In this document: one piece after another, positions 1-7,148 of the stretch | Layout of the letters: the number at the start of each line of letters is the position of its first letter | Position numbering within the stretch: position 1 is the first letter of the stretch | Assembly (NCBI GenBank): GCA_017883345.1 | Contig: JADGNT010000060.1 | Span: 1-12,264, forward strand | DNA from: Candidatus Solibacter sp. | GTDB taxonomy: Bacteria > Acidobacteriota > Terriglobia > Bryobacterales > Bryobacteraceae | Length of the DNA: 12,264 nt | Direction of reading: 5' to 3' | Program-made: the position numbers and the translations under genes | Notes under the pieces: model-generated | Databases searched by the model: none | The model's input: the letters and a program-made list of their open reading frames with translations, nothing else | What the model was told of the DNA's origin: nothing

Positions 1-885
1 CCGCAAAAGGCCGAGTACGCGTTCTTCCGCCCCAACCTCATCCTCTTTACCTACCTGCACCTCGCGCCCCTGCCCGAGCTCACCGACAAGCTGGTGGCCG
101 CCAAGGTCAACGGCGTGGCCTACGAAACCATCCGCGAGCACGATGGCTCGCTGCCGCTGCTCATCCCGATGAGCGAAGTCGCCGGACGCATGAGCGTACA
201 GGTGGGCGCGCAGTATCTGGAACGCCCGAGCGGCGGACGCGGCATTCTGCTCGGCGGCGTGCCCGGCGTGGCGCCCGGCAACGTGGTCATCCTGGGCGGC
301 GGCATCGTCGGCACCAACGCCGCGAAAATCGCCATCGGCATGGGGGCGCACGTGGCCATCATCGACCGCAACCTCAACCGCCTCCGCGAGCTCGACGATA
401 TCTTCAGCGGACAGGTGGTCACGCTCGCCTCCAATGCCTGGACCATCAGCGAGAATCTCAAGACCGCCGATCTGGTGGTGGGCGCCGTGCTCATTCCCGG
501 CGCCTCCGCCCCACGGCTGGTGCGTAGGAAGACGATCGCCAAAATGAAGCGCGGCTCCGTCGTGGTGGATGTCGCCATCGACCAGGGCGGCTGCTTCGAA
601 ACCTCGCACGCCACCACGCACACCGAGCCCATCTATTTCGTCGATGGCGTGCTCCACTATTGCGTCTCCAACATGCCGGCCGCCGTGCCTCACACGTCGA
701 CCCTGGCGCTCACCAACGCGACCTTCCCCTACCTGCTCGAGCTGGCGGACCACGGGCTGGAAGGCGCCTGTCAACGTCACGCCGCGCTGCGCGAAGGCGT
801 CAACACCTATAAGGGTTTCGTCACCTACAAAGGCGTCGGCGAATCCCAGGGACGCGAATGGCGCGCCATGGCGAGCGTAACGTAA
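1..885 (+). CDS. ald: Alanine dehydrogenase, C-terminal part (5' end outside window)
   Basis: Catalyses the NAD-dependent, reversible oxidative deamination of L-alanine to pyruvate and ammonia in the cytoplasm. The frame is open from base 1, so the gene is cut by the window edge; an internal GTG at 94 is not the start. Visible landmarks are the TYLHLA motif (His at codon 20), a Rossmann GGGIVG at codons 99-104, an acidic residue ending the second strand (IID, Asp at codon 122) and VDVAIDQGG (Asp at codon 194). The His-to-Asp(122) and His-to-Asp(194) spacings are 102 and 174, equal to those between His96, Asp198 and Asp270 of the Mycobacterium tuberculosis enzyme as I recall them. About 76 N-terminal residues are therefore missing. 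The frame runs cleanly to TAA at 883-885, so the gene looks functional. Asp at codon 122 indicates NAD rather than NADP use. No neighbour is clearly linked to it; the next gene starts 203 bp downstream. Confidence 0.95.
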   Translation, partial: PQKAEYAFFRPNLILFTYLHLAPLPELTDKLVAAKVNGVAYETIREHDGSLPLLIPMSEVAGRMSVQVGAQYLERPSGGRGILLGGVPGVAPGNVVILGGGIVGTNAAKIAIGMGAHVAIIDRNLNRLRELDDIFSGQVVTLASNAWTISENLKTADLVVGAVLIPGASAPRLVRRKTIAKMKRGSVVVDVAIDQGGCFETSHATTHTEPIYFVDGVLHYCVSNMPAAVPHTSTLALTNATFPYLLELADHGLEGACQRHAALREGVNTYKGFVTYKGVGESQGREWRAMASVT

Positions 886-1080
886 AACAAGATTTCCCGC
901 AAAGAACGCAAAGAACGCAAAGCGGCAAGCCGCAAACGGAACATCAAGCAGCGTTCTATGACGCGGACGATCTCCGGGAAGAATGCCCCCACGAATGGGG
1001 GCATGGCAGCCTGGAAGGCTACGCTACGGTGCTTTTGCGCCTTTGCGAGATACTTTTCTTTCTCACGCCACTGGAGTAAG
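886..1080. repeat. Intergenic composite repeat: CGCAAAG units, hairpins and inverted end
   Basis: Between ald and the acyl-CoA dehydrogenase gene. The left end carries three CGCAAAG units at 9-bp period (898-904, 907-913, 916-922), followed by a small GCGGC/GCCGC hairpin (922-933). The right end carries the same word inverted, CTTTTGCG and CTTTGCG (1032-1039, 1041-1047), also at 9-bp spacing. Between them is a perfect 9-bp hairpin (983-1004). The arrangement is an imperfect inverted repeat around a structured core, as in REP- or MITE-like intergenic elements. I recall similar CGCAAAG strings in many soil bacterial genomes, but cannot check copy number here. No open frame with recognisable content lies in it. 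Confidence 0.5.
983..1004. other. Perfect 9-bp hairpin with CGAA loop
   Basis: ATGCCCCCA and TGGGGGCAT flank a 4-base CGAA loop. No T-run follows on either strand, so an intrinsic terminator is doubtful. The position 98 bp after ald could still end or stabilise its transcript. It is more likely the core of the surrounding intergenic repeat. Confidence 0.5.
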
Positions 1081-1088
1081 CTTCGGAC

Positions 1089-2264
1089 ATGCCCGCCCTC
1101 GATTCCCTGGAGACGCCACCGCCGCCATTGACCGCGCTCTCCGAAGACGAACAGCTCTTCCAGACCACCGTGCGCCGGTTCGCCCGCGAACAGATCCGCC
1201 CCTACGTGCGCGAAATGGACGAGGCCGGCGTCTTCCGCAAAGACATCATCAAACAGTTCTTCGACATGGGCCTCATGGGGATCGAAATCCCCGAGGAATA
1301 CGGGGGCCAGGGCGGCACCTTCTTCCAGGCCATTCTCGCCGTGGAAGAACTCTCCGCCGTGGACCCCTCGGCCGGCGTGATCGTCGACGTGCAGAACACC
1401 ATCTGCAACAACGCGCTGCTGCGCTGGGCCACGCCCGAGCAGAAGTCGAAATACCTGCCCCGCCTGGCCGGGAACACCGTCGCCTCCTACGCGCTCTCCG
1501 AAGCCGGATCGGGCTCCGACGCCTTCGCCATGGCCACGCGCGCCGAAGACCACGGCGACCATTTCCTGCTCAACGGCCGCAAGCTGTGGATCACCAATGC
1601 CGCCGAGGCCGGCTTCTTCCTGCTCTTCGCCAACGCCAACCCGGAGGCCGGCTACAAAGGAGTCACCGCGTTCCTGGTGGAGCGCGAATTCCCCGGCTTC
1701 CAGGTGGGCAAGAAGGAAGACAAGCTCGGCCTGCGCGCCTCCTCCACCTGCGAACTGATCATGGACAACTGCCGCGTCCCCCGCGAAAACGTCATGGGCG
1801 ATGTCGGCAAGGGCTACAAGATCGCCATCGAAACCCTCAACGAGGGTCGCATCGCCATCGGCGCGCAGATGATCGGCCTGGCCCGCGGCGCGCTCGATCA
1901 CGCCATCGCCTACGCCCGCGAACGCAAGCAGTTCGGCAAACCCATCGGCGAATTCCAAGGCGTCCAGTTCGACCTCGCCAAAATGGCCATCCAGGTGGAA
2001 GCCGCCCGCCTGCTGGTCTACAACGCCGCCCGCCTGCGCGACGCCGGGCTCCCCTTCCTCACGGAGGCGGCCATGGCGAAGTATTATAGTTCTGAGATCG
2101 CGGAACAGGTGGCGTCGAAAGCCATCGAAGTCCATGGCGGGGTGGGCATCACCAGGGATTACCCCGTCGAGAAGCTCTATCGCGATGCCAAAATCGGGCG
2201 CATCTACGAAGGAACCAGCAATATACAGCTCCTGACTATCGCGAAGAAACTATTGGGTAAGTGA
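1089..2264 (+). CDS. Acyl-CoA dehydrogenase, short/branched-chain type
   Basis: An FAD flavoenzyme that introduces the alpha,beta double bond into an acyl-CoA and passes electrons to electron-transfer flavoprotein; cytoplasmic. At 391 residues it has the usual family length. The first family signature is ALSEAGSGSD (residues 135-144). The second is around HGGVGITRDYPVEKLYRDAK (349-368). The catalytic base is Glu374 in IYEGTSNIQ. The stretch KLGLRASSTCELIMDN (212-227) and the region around YNAARLRDAG (311-320) closely resemble short/branched-chain (2-methylbutyryl-CoA type) enzymes such as human ACADSB. A role in isoleucine/valine or short-chain fatty acyl breakdown is therefore likely, though the substrate cannot be proved from sequence. 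The ATG at 1089 follows a GGAG at about 12 bp. A secreted-protein gene follows after 25 bp and may be co-transcribed. Confidence 0.93.
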   Translation: MPALDSLETPPPPLTALSEDEQLFQTTVRRFAREQIRPYVREMDEAGVFRKDIIKQFFDMGLMGIEIPEEYGGQGGTFFQAILAVEELSAVDPSAGVIVDVQNTICNNALLRWATPEQKSKYLPRLAGNTVASYALSEAGSGSDAFAMATRAEDHGDHFLLNGRKLWITNAAEAGFFLLFANANPEAGYKGVTAFLVEREFPGFQVGKKEDKLGLRASSTCELIMDNCRVPRENVMGDVGKGYKIAIETLNEGRIAIGAQMIGLARGALDHAIAYARERKQFGKPIGEFQGVQFDLAKMAIQVEAARLLVYNAARLRDAGLPFLTEAAMAKYYSSEIAEQVASKAIEVHGGVGITRDYPVEKLYRDAKIGRIYEGTSNIQLLTIAKKLLGK

Positions 2265-2289
2265 GTCCGTCTCTCAATTTGGGGGAAAA

Positions 2290-3084
2290 ATGCGCGTAAT
2301 CGTTCTCTCCGCCGCTGTCGCGGCCTTGTGCCTGCCCGGCTGGGCGGCCGACGACGTCAATCCGGCCGACATCATCCGGAGATTTGCCGCCAAGGAACTC
2401 GAGTTCCAGCAAGCGCGCAACAACTATACCTATCGCCAGAGCGTGAAGCTGGAGGAAGTCAACGGCGGCGGGAAGTGGGAAGAGGTGGACGACATCATCT
2501 TCACCCCGGAAGGCAAACGCATCGAAAAGGTTATCTACGCCCCCGTCATCTCCCTCCGCCAGATCAGCCTGTCTCCCGAGGACGTGCAGGATCTGCGCAA
2601 CGTGCAGCCCTTCGTGCTCACCACGCCCGAGATCCCGGACTACGACATCCAGTACCTCGGCAAGGAAAAAGTCGACGATATCGGCTGCTACACCTTCTCG
2701 GTCAAGCCCAAGAAGATGGTCACGGGCAAGCGCTACTTCGAAGGCCAGATCTGGGTGGACGATCAGGACTTGCAGATCGTCAAGACCTATGGCAAAGGCG
2801 TCGGGCTTTTGAAGCGCAACTCCGACCAGGCCTTCCCCAAGTTCGAAACCTACCGCGAACAGATCGATAAGAAATACTGGTTTCCCACCTACACCCGCGC
2901 CAACGATACCCTGCACTTCAAGAGCGGCGAAAACGTACCCGTCCGCATGACCGTGAAGTATCAGGATTACAAGAAGTACGAAGGCCGCTCCACCATCAAG
3001 TTCGGCGACGTGGTCGAGGATGGCAAAACGGGTACAACCCCGCCCACCACACCACCCACCGCCCCCCCGACGAAGAAAAAATAG
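2290..3084 (+). CDS. Secreted LolA-like (outer-membrane lipoprotein-sorting-like) protein
   Basis: 264 residues with a clear Sec signal peptide (MRV start, hydrophobic core at about residues 4-17, likely cleavage after GWA near residue 19). No lipobox cysteine is evident, so the product is probably a soluble periplasmic protein. The body is rich in alternating beta strands and includes YFEGQIWVDDQDLQIVKTYG (residues 149-168). This wording resembles the LolA/LppX-fold proteins annotated in Acidobacteria as outer-membrane lipoprotein-sorting proteins. Such folds bind acyl chains or lipoproteins, so a carrier role is plausible but unproved. The last 18 residues are a low-complexity Thr/Pro tail ending in three lysines. 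A GGGGG run just before the ATG (TTTGGGGGAAAAATG) is the ribosome site. It lies 25 bp after the acyl-CoA dehydrogenase gene and before a strong hairpin, suggesting a two-gene transcript. Confidence 0.75.
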   Translation: MRVIVLSAAVAALCLPGWAADDVNPADIIRRFAAKELEFQQARNNYTYRQSVKLEEVNGGGKWEEVDDIIFTPEGKRIEKVIYAPVISLRQISLSPEDVQDLRNVQPFVLTTPEIPDYDIQYLGKEKVDDIGCYTFSVKPKKMVTGKRYFEGQIWVDDQDLQIVKTYGKGVGLLKRNSDQAFPKFETYREQIDKKYWFPTYTRANDTLHFKSGENVPVRMTVKYQDYKKYEGRSTIKFGDVVEDGKTGTTPPTTPPTAPPTKKK

Positions 3085-3096
3085 ACGTGTCAGGTA

Positions 3097-3137
3097 ACCG
3101 CTCCCGACCCCGGGGGTACCCCGGGGTCGGGAGCGGT
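3097..3137. terminator. Very strong 19-bp hairpin after the LolA-like gene
   Basis: The outer arms 3097-3111 and 3123-3137 are exact 15-base reverse complements. Inside them GGGG pairs with CCCC across a GTA loop, giving 19 GC-rich base pairs. It starts 12 bases after the stop at 3084 and lies 64 bases before the GH97 start. No U-tract follows, so it may stop transcription weakly, protect the mRNA 3' end, or be a REP-like repeat rather than a classical intrinsic terminator. Confidence 0.55.
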
Positions 3138-3201
3138 CGCCGTGCCCCTCATCGCCGTCCAAAAGAGTTTATGGTAGGAATGACGCATTGAGTCTTCCTC
3201 T

Positions 3202-5160
3202 ATGAACGGACTACCAAGAACGCTCTCTTTGATGCTGGCCCCCTGTCTATGGCTGGCCGGCAACGCCGCCGCGCAATCGAGCTACAGCCTCCGCTCGCCC
3301 GATAAGAAGATCGAGGTGCGAATCCGCGCCGGCAGCCGCATGCAGTATGACGTGCTGATGAACGGCAAGACGCTGCTCCAGGATTCCACCATGTCTATCC
3401 GCATCGACCAGACCACGCTGGGCCGCGATGTGAAGGTCAAATCCGCCAAGGAACGCAGCGCCGATCGGATGCTCGACCCGCCGGTGCGCCAAAAGTTCGC
3501 CAGGATTCGCGAGCACTACAACGAGTTGCGCCTCGATACCGAAGACGGCCTGGCCGTGGTCTTCCGCGCCTACAACGAAGGCGTGGCCTATCGCCTGGAG
3601 ACCGCGCTGGCCAAGGCCCAGGTGAAGGTCTACAGCGAAGAAGCCGTCTTCCAATTCGCCGCCGATCATACGGTCTTCTATCCCGAGGAGGAGAGCTTCT
3701 TCTCGCACAATGAACGTTCCTACCTGCCACGCAAGATGTCGGCGATCGCGGGCGCGACGCTGGGCTCGATGCCAGCGGTGGTGGATGCGGGCGGGGTCAA
3801 GGTCGCGATCGCCGAATCCGACGTGGAGGACTACCCCGGACTGTGGCTGCGCGGCACCAGCGGCAACGCCCTGACCGCCGCGTTTCCGCCCTATCCGCTG
3901 AAGGAAGCCCTGGAGCGCGACCGCGACTTCAAGGTCACGCAAGCCGCCGATTACATCGCCGTCACCAAGGGCACGCGCACCTTCCCGTGGCGCCTCATGG
4001 GCATCGCCGAAAAGGATGGCGACCTGATCACCAACCCGCTGGTCTGGCTGCTCGCCAAGCCCTCGCAGGTGCCGGACACTTCGTGGATCAAGCCCGGCAA
4101 AGTGGCCTGGGACTGGTGGAATGCCAACAACGTCTACGGGGTGGATTTCAAATCCGGCGTCAACACCCAGACTTACAAGTACTACATCGATTTCGCCGCG
4201 AAATATGGTCTGGAGTACATCGTTCTCGATGAAGGCTGGTACAAGCTCGGCAACGTGCTCAGCGTGGTCCCGGAAATCAACATCGAAGAGTTGATGGCCT
4301 ATGGCAAGCAGAAAAACGTCGGGATCATCTTGTGGGTGGTCTGGAAGACGCTGGCCGATCAGCAGCAACCGGCCCTCGACCAGTTCGCCAAATGGGGCGC
4401 CAAGGGCATCAAGGTCGACTTCATGCAGCGCGACGACCAACTGCTCATCAACTTCTATCACGATCTTGCCCGCGAGACCGCCAAGCGCAAAATGCTGCTC
4501 GATTTTCACGGCGCGGTGCGGCCGGCCACCATGACGCGGACCTGGCCCAATCTGATCTCTACCGAAGGCGTCAAGGGCATGGAGTGGAGCAAGTGGAGCG
4601 CGGATTCCAACCCGGCGCACAACGTCGCGCTGCCCTTCACCCGCATGTTCCTCGGCCCCATGGATTACACGCCGGGCGCCATGCTGAATGCGACCAAGGC
4701 GGGCTTCGCGCAGGTCTTTGACCGGCCCATGGCGATGGGCACGCGCTGCCATCAACTGGCCATGTACGTAGTCTTCGAAAGCCCGCTCCAGATGCTGGCC
4801 GACAGCCCCTCCAACTACCTGCGCGAACCCGAAGCCATGGAGTTCCTCTCCGCCGTGCCGAGCGTGTGGGATGAGACCCGCGTGCTGGATGCCAAGATCG
4901 CGGAGTACGTCGTGGTGGCCCGCCGCAAAGGCCGCGACTGGTACATCGGCGCCATGACCAACTGGACGCCCCGCGATCTGGAGATCGACCTCTCCTTTCT
5001 GGGCGAGGGAAGCTTCCGCATGGAGACCTACCAGGACGGCGTCAACGCCAACCGCATGGCGAGCGACTACAAGCTCGTGAAGAGCGCGGTCAAGAAAGAT
5101 GACAAGATGAAGATCCACCTGGCCGAAGGCGGCGGCTGGGCCGCGCGGATACACCCTTAA
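3202..5160 (+). CDS. Exported glycoside hydrolase family 97 (probable retaining alpha-galactosidase type)
   Basis: 652 residues, the normal GH97 length. A signal peptide (residues 1-24, cleavage near NAAA-QS) sends it to the periplasm or outside. Domain order: GH97 N-terminal beta-sandwich (about 28-285), catalytic (beta/alpha)8 barrel (about 290-560), C-terminal beta domain (about 562-650). Barrel landmarks are KPGKVAWDWWN (297-307), EYIVLDEGWY (338-347), KGIKVDFMQRDDQ (401-413), STEGVKGMEW (453-462) and VFESPLQML (524-532). In the Bacteroides family members SusB inverts, whereas BtGH97b retains configuration using an Asp nucleophile (Asp415). Here Asp406 lies in the corresponding KVDFM motif, which points to the retaining alpha-galactosidase branch. 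Glu455 is a candidate acid/base; the glutamates of the other motifs may bind calcium. The start is the first ATG before the signal peptide; the upstream ribosome site is weak. It converges with an esterase remnant, only 16 bp from stop to stop. Confidence 0.93.
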   Translation: MNGLPRTLSLMLAPCLWLAGNAAAQSSYSLRSPDKKIEVRIRAGSRMQYDVLMNGKTLLQDSTMSIRIDQTTLGRDVKVKSAKERSADRMLDPPVRQKFARIREHYNELRLDTEDGLAVVFRAYNEGVAYRLETALAKAQVKVYSEEAVFQFAADHTVFYPEEESFFSHNERSYLPRKMSAIAGATLGSMPAVVDAGGVKVAIAESDVEDYPGLWLRGTSGNALTAAFPPYPLKEALERDRDFKVTQAADYIAVTKGTRTFPWRLMGIAEKDGDLITNPLVWLLAKPSQVPDTSWIKPGKVAWDWWNANNVYGVDFKSGVNTQTYKYYIDFAAKYGLEYIVLDEGWYKLGNVLSVVPEINIEELMAYGKQKNVGIILWVVWKTLADQQQPALDQFAKWGAKGIKVDFMQRDDQLLINFYHDLARETAKRKMLLDFHGAVRPATMTRTWPNLISTEGVKGMEWSKWSADSNPAHNVALPFTRMFLGPMDYTPGAMLNATKAGFAQVFDRPMAMGTRCHQLAMYVVFESPLQMLADSPSNYLREPEAMEFLSAVPSVWDETRVLDAKIAEYVVVARRKGRDWYIGAMTNWTPRDLEIDLSFLGEGSFRMETYQDGVNANRMASDYKLVKSAVKKDDKMKIHLAEGGGWAARIHP

Positions 5161-5170
5161 ACCCGAGGGC

Positions 5171-5703
5171 GCGTTCCTACCAGGGGTCGCGGTTCGAAAT
5201 CGTCACGCGGAAAAGAGGCTTCTCCTTTTCCGCCAGCTCGATGCGAAACGCCTGCGCCGTCTTCTTCGCATCGTAATCGCGCCACAGCCGCGCGAGCGAT
5301 TCCGGCAGATCGAGCCCCGCCTGCGCGCCGCCATGCGCGGCGGTGCCGAAGCGGAAGTGAAAATCGTATTCCTTCAGCTTGAGCGAGTTCGCCATCTGGA
5401 TGTTCTGCATCGGCCACGAGCCGTGATCGTTCTCCAGGTCGTCGGCACGGTCGCTCATCCAGACCCGGATATTGCGCTTCGGCTCTTTGCGCACCTTGAA
5501 CGGGTACACATTGCTGTCCTCCAGCCTCCCCTCGGGCCGCACTTCCTCCATCAGAAAGCGCGCGTAGCGGTCGCTCACCGTGTCGTACTCCACAGACCAC
5601 ATGGCGCGGCCGTCCGGCGATTGCCCGGGCGAGATCGTCACATGCACCATCGGCGGCAGCAGTTTCCGCGCGATCGGGTTTTCGGTGACCGTGAAGAGCC
5701 GGC
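5171..5703. repeat. Left copy of a direct repeat (esterase 3' half, 165 bp deleted)
   Basis: 533 bp aligning with 6451-7148 (698 bp) in the same orientation; the length difference is exactly 165 bp, the single internal deletion. Identity over the stretch I compared base by base (about 195 bp) is roughly 95%. Homology starts near GCGT(T/C)CCTACCAGG and stops at GAGCCGGC (5696-5703). Confidence 0.9.
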
Positions 5704-5707
5704 GCAT
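5177..5707 (-). pseudogene. Truncated, internally deleted copy of the Fes-like esterase
   Basis: The frame (176 codons, apparent ATG at 5707) is about 90% identical at the protein level to the C-terminal half of the intact esterase at 6457-7704. It lacks the first roughly 186 residues, including the signal peptide. It also lacks 55 internal residues equal to 241-295 of the intact protein. That block contains the GESSG nucleophile motif (Ser263), so this product cannot be an active serine esterase; the region around the catalytic His (GTAAHGG) remains. The deletion is exactly 165 bp and its junction at 5530-5537 (CCTCGGGC) matches short direct repeats at both edges in the intact copy (6810-6817 and 6975-6982). 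The frame stays open, so a short protein could still be made, but the loss of both secretion signal and nucleophile argues for a decaying duplicate. Many of the differences from the intact copy change the amino acid, as expected without selection. Confidence 0.88.
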
Positions 5708-5715
5708 GGTATCCT
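5707..5715 (+). promoter_or_regulatory. Candidate extended -10 promoter for the HigB-like toxin/antitoxin pair
   Basis: TGGTATCCT fits the extended -10 pattern TGnTATnnT and lies 22 bases before the toxin start, with a GGAG ribosome site (5727-5730) between. The -35 side is weak (GTGACC at 5685-5690, 19-bp spacing) and falls inside the esterase copy. It spans the point just beyond where the duplicated sequence ends. Confidence 0.4.
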
Positions 5716-5737
5716 AGAACTGGGATGGAGCCCTGAA

Positions 5738-6124
5738 ATGCGCAGGCCGGCTTACGGCGAACAACCTTTGTATTGGGTGGGTTCTACGAAACGGGACTTG
5801 ATGGAGTTTCCCGAAGCAGTCAAAGACGGCATTGGCACTGCCCTGAGCATCGCTCAGTTTGGCGGGAAACACCCCGCGGCGAAGCCGTGGAAGGGAGAGG
5901 GTCCCGGAGTACTGGAGGTTGTGGAGGACCACGACGGAAACACGTATCGCGCCGTCTATACCGTCCGCTTCCGTTGGGCCGTGTATGCGTTGCACTGTTT
6001 TCAGAAGAAGTCGCGCAGGGGCATTCAAACACCGAGGCCGGATGTGGAACTCGTTTCGCAGCGCCTAAGGCTGGCCAGACAGGACTATGAGGATCGATAT
6101 GGGAAAACCAAGCGCGAATCGTAG
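5738..6124 (+). CDS. HigB-like (RelE superfamily, Gp49-type) toxin
   Basis: 128 residues. The pattern PLYWVGSTKRDLMEFP (10-25), AQFGGKHPAAKPWKG (39-53), GVLEVVEDHDGNTYRAVYTV (57-76) and HCFQKKSRRGIQTP (86-99) is that of the phage Gp49-like/HigB family (PF05973). These are RelE-fold toxins thought to cleave mRNA at the ribosome. The basic residues of the QKKSRRG stretch and of TYRAVYTVRF fit the family's RNA-contact surface. The ATG at 5738 has a good GGAG ribosome site 7 bp upstream. The frame is open further upstream, but that part is only the antisense of the esterase copy. Its stop overlaps the downstream XRE antitoxin by 26 bases, the toxin-first order typical of higBA. Expression is probably autorepressed by the antitoxin. 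It looks intact. The pair lies between two copies of an esterase segment. Confidence 0.88.
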   Translation: MRRPAYGEQPLYWVGSTKRDLMEFPEAVKDGIGTALSIAQFGGKHPAAKPWKGEGPGVLEVVEDHDGNTYRAVYTVRFRWAVYALHCFQKKSRRGIQTPRPDVELVSQRLRLARQDYEDRYGKTKRES

Positions 6125-6443
6125 CGAAAAAATCGTGCCGAGTTCGGGGAACGTTTTTGCCGACCTCGGCTTTGCGGACGCCGGCGAACGGCAGACGAAG
6201 GTCCGTCTGGCCATAGCGATCAATGACGTCCTGCACCGGCGCGGGTTATCGCAGGGAAAAGCAGCGGAGCTGTTAGGCATCAACCAACCCAAGGTCTCGA
6301 CTCTCTCGAAATATCGCCTGGAGGGCTTCTCCGTGGAACGCTTGATGCGGTTCCTGACGTCGCTCAACCAGGACGTTGAGATTATCATCCGCAATAGGCC
6401 ACGGGCTCGTCGCCCAGGGCGAGTTTTTGTTACGGCTGCCTGA
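6099..6443 (+). CDS. XRE-family antitoxin (HigA-like, HTH_37 type)
   Basis: 114 residues from ATG 6099. The segment SSGNVFADLGF (15-25) is the usual N-terminal opening of HTH_37-type antitoxins paired with Gp49-like toxins. The helix-turn-helix is about residues 48-72 (RGLSQGKAAELLGINQPKVS), followed by GFSVERLMRFLTSLNQDVEI (76-95). It should neutralise the toxin and repress the shared promoter. Start choice: ATG 6099 has a GAGG six bases upstream; an in-frame ATG at 6087 would add four residues but has a poorly spaced site. Either start overlaps the toxin gene, implying translational coupling. The C-terminus is basic (RNRPRARRPGR). It converges with the intact esterase, 13 bp between stops. 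Confidence 0.88.
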   Translation: MGKPSANRSEKIVPSSGNVFADLGFADAGERQTKVRLAIAINDVLHRRGLSQGKAAELLGINQPKVSTLSKYRLEGFSVERLMRFLTSLNQDVEIIIRNRPRARRPGRVFVTAA

Positions 6444-6450
6444 AAAGTCC

Positions 6451-7148
6451 GCGTCCCTACCAGGCGTCGCGATTCGAGATCGTGACGCGGAAAAGAGGCT
6501 TCTCTTTTTCCGCCGGCTCGATGCGAAACTCCTGCGCCGTCTTCTTCGCGTCGTAATCGCGCCACAGCCACGCGAGCGATTCCGGCAGATCGAGCCCCGC
6601 CTGTGCGCCGCCATGCGCCGCGGTGCCGAAGCGAAAGTGAAAATCGTACTCCTTCAGCTTGAGCGAGTTCGCCATCTGGATGTTCTGCATCGGCCAGGAG
6701 CCGTGGTCGTTCTCCAGGTCGCCCGAGCCGTCGCTCATCCAGACCCGGATATTGCGCCTCGGCTCTTTGCGCACCTTGAAAGGATACACATTGCCGCCCT
6801 CCAGCTTCTCCTCGGGCCGCCATTGAATGGACGTGAAGCTGCCTACCGCCGAATGCACGCGGCTGAACTTATCGGGCATCAGCCACGCCACGTTGAACGC
6901 GCAGATGCCGCCGGAGGATTCCCCGCCGATCGCGCGGCTGTAGCCGTCCGGACGCAGCTTGTAGGTCTTCTCCACCTCGGGCAGCACTTCCTCCATCAGA
7001 AAGCGCGCGTAGCGGTCGCTCACCGTGTCGTACTCGATGGACCGCATGGCGCGGCCGTCCGTCGATTGTCCGGGCGAAATCATCACGTGCACCATCGGCG
7101 GCAGCAGTTTCTGCGCGATCAGGTTTTCCGTGACCGTGAAGAGCCGGC
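6451..7148. repeat. Right copy of the direct repeat (intact esterase 3' half)
   Basis: 698 bp aligning with 5171-5703; the extra 165 bp runs from one of two CCTCGGGC words (6810-6817) to the other (6975-6982). Both copies lie in the same orientation with starts 1280 bp apart, so homologous recombination between them would remove the toxin-antitoxin pair. Confidence 0.9.

Noticed and set aside
898..922. CRISPR-like array from the CGCAAAG repeats
   Set aside because: The units are 7 bases at a 9-bp period with no unique spacers and no cas genes nearby.
825..2135. 436-codon minus-strand open frame opposite the acyl-CoA dehydrogenase
   Set aside because: It mirrors a strongly conserved gene in high-GC DNA, has low-complexity Gly/Ala/Asp-rich content and shows no family motif.
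3247..5154. 635-codon minus-strand open frame opposite GH97
   Set aside because: Long antisense frames arise from third-position GC bias; the plus-strand frame has clear GH97 motifs and a signal peptide.
5333..5737. N-terminal extension of the HigB-like toxin by 135 codons
   Set aside because: The added part is the antisense of the esterase copy, and the ATG at 5738 has its own good ribosome site and gives the normal family length.
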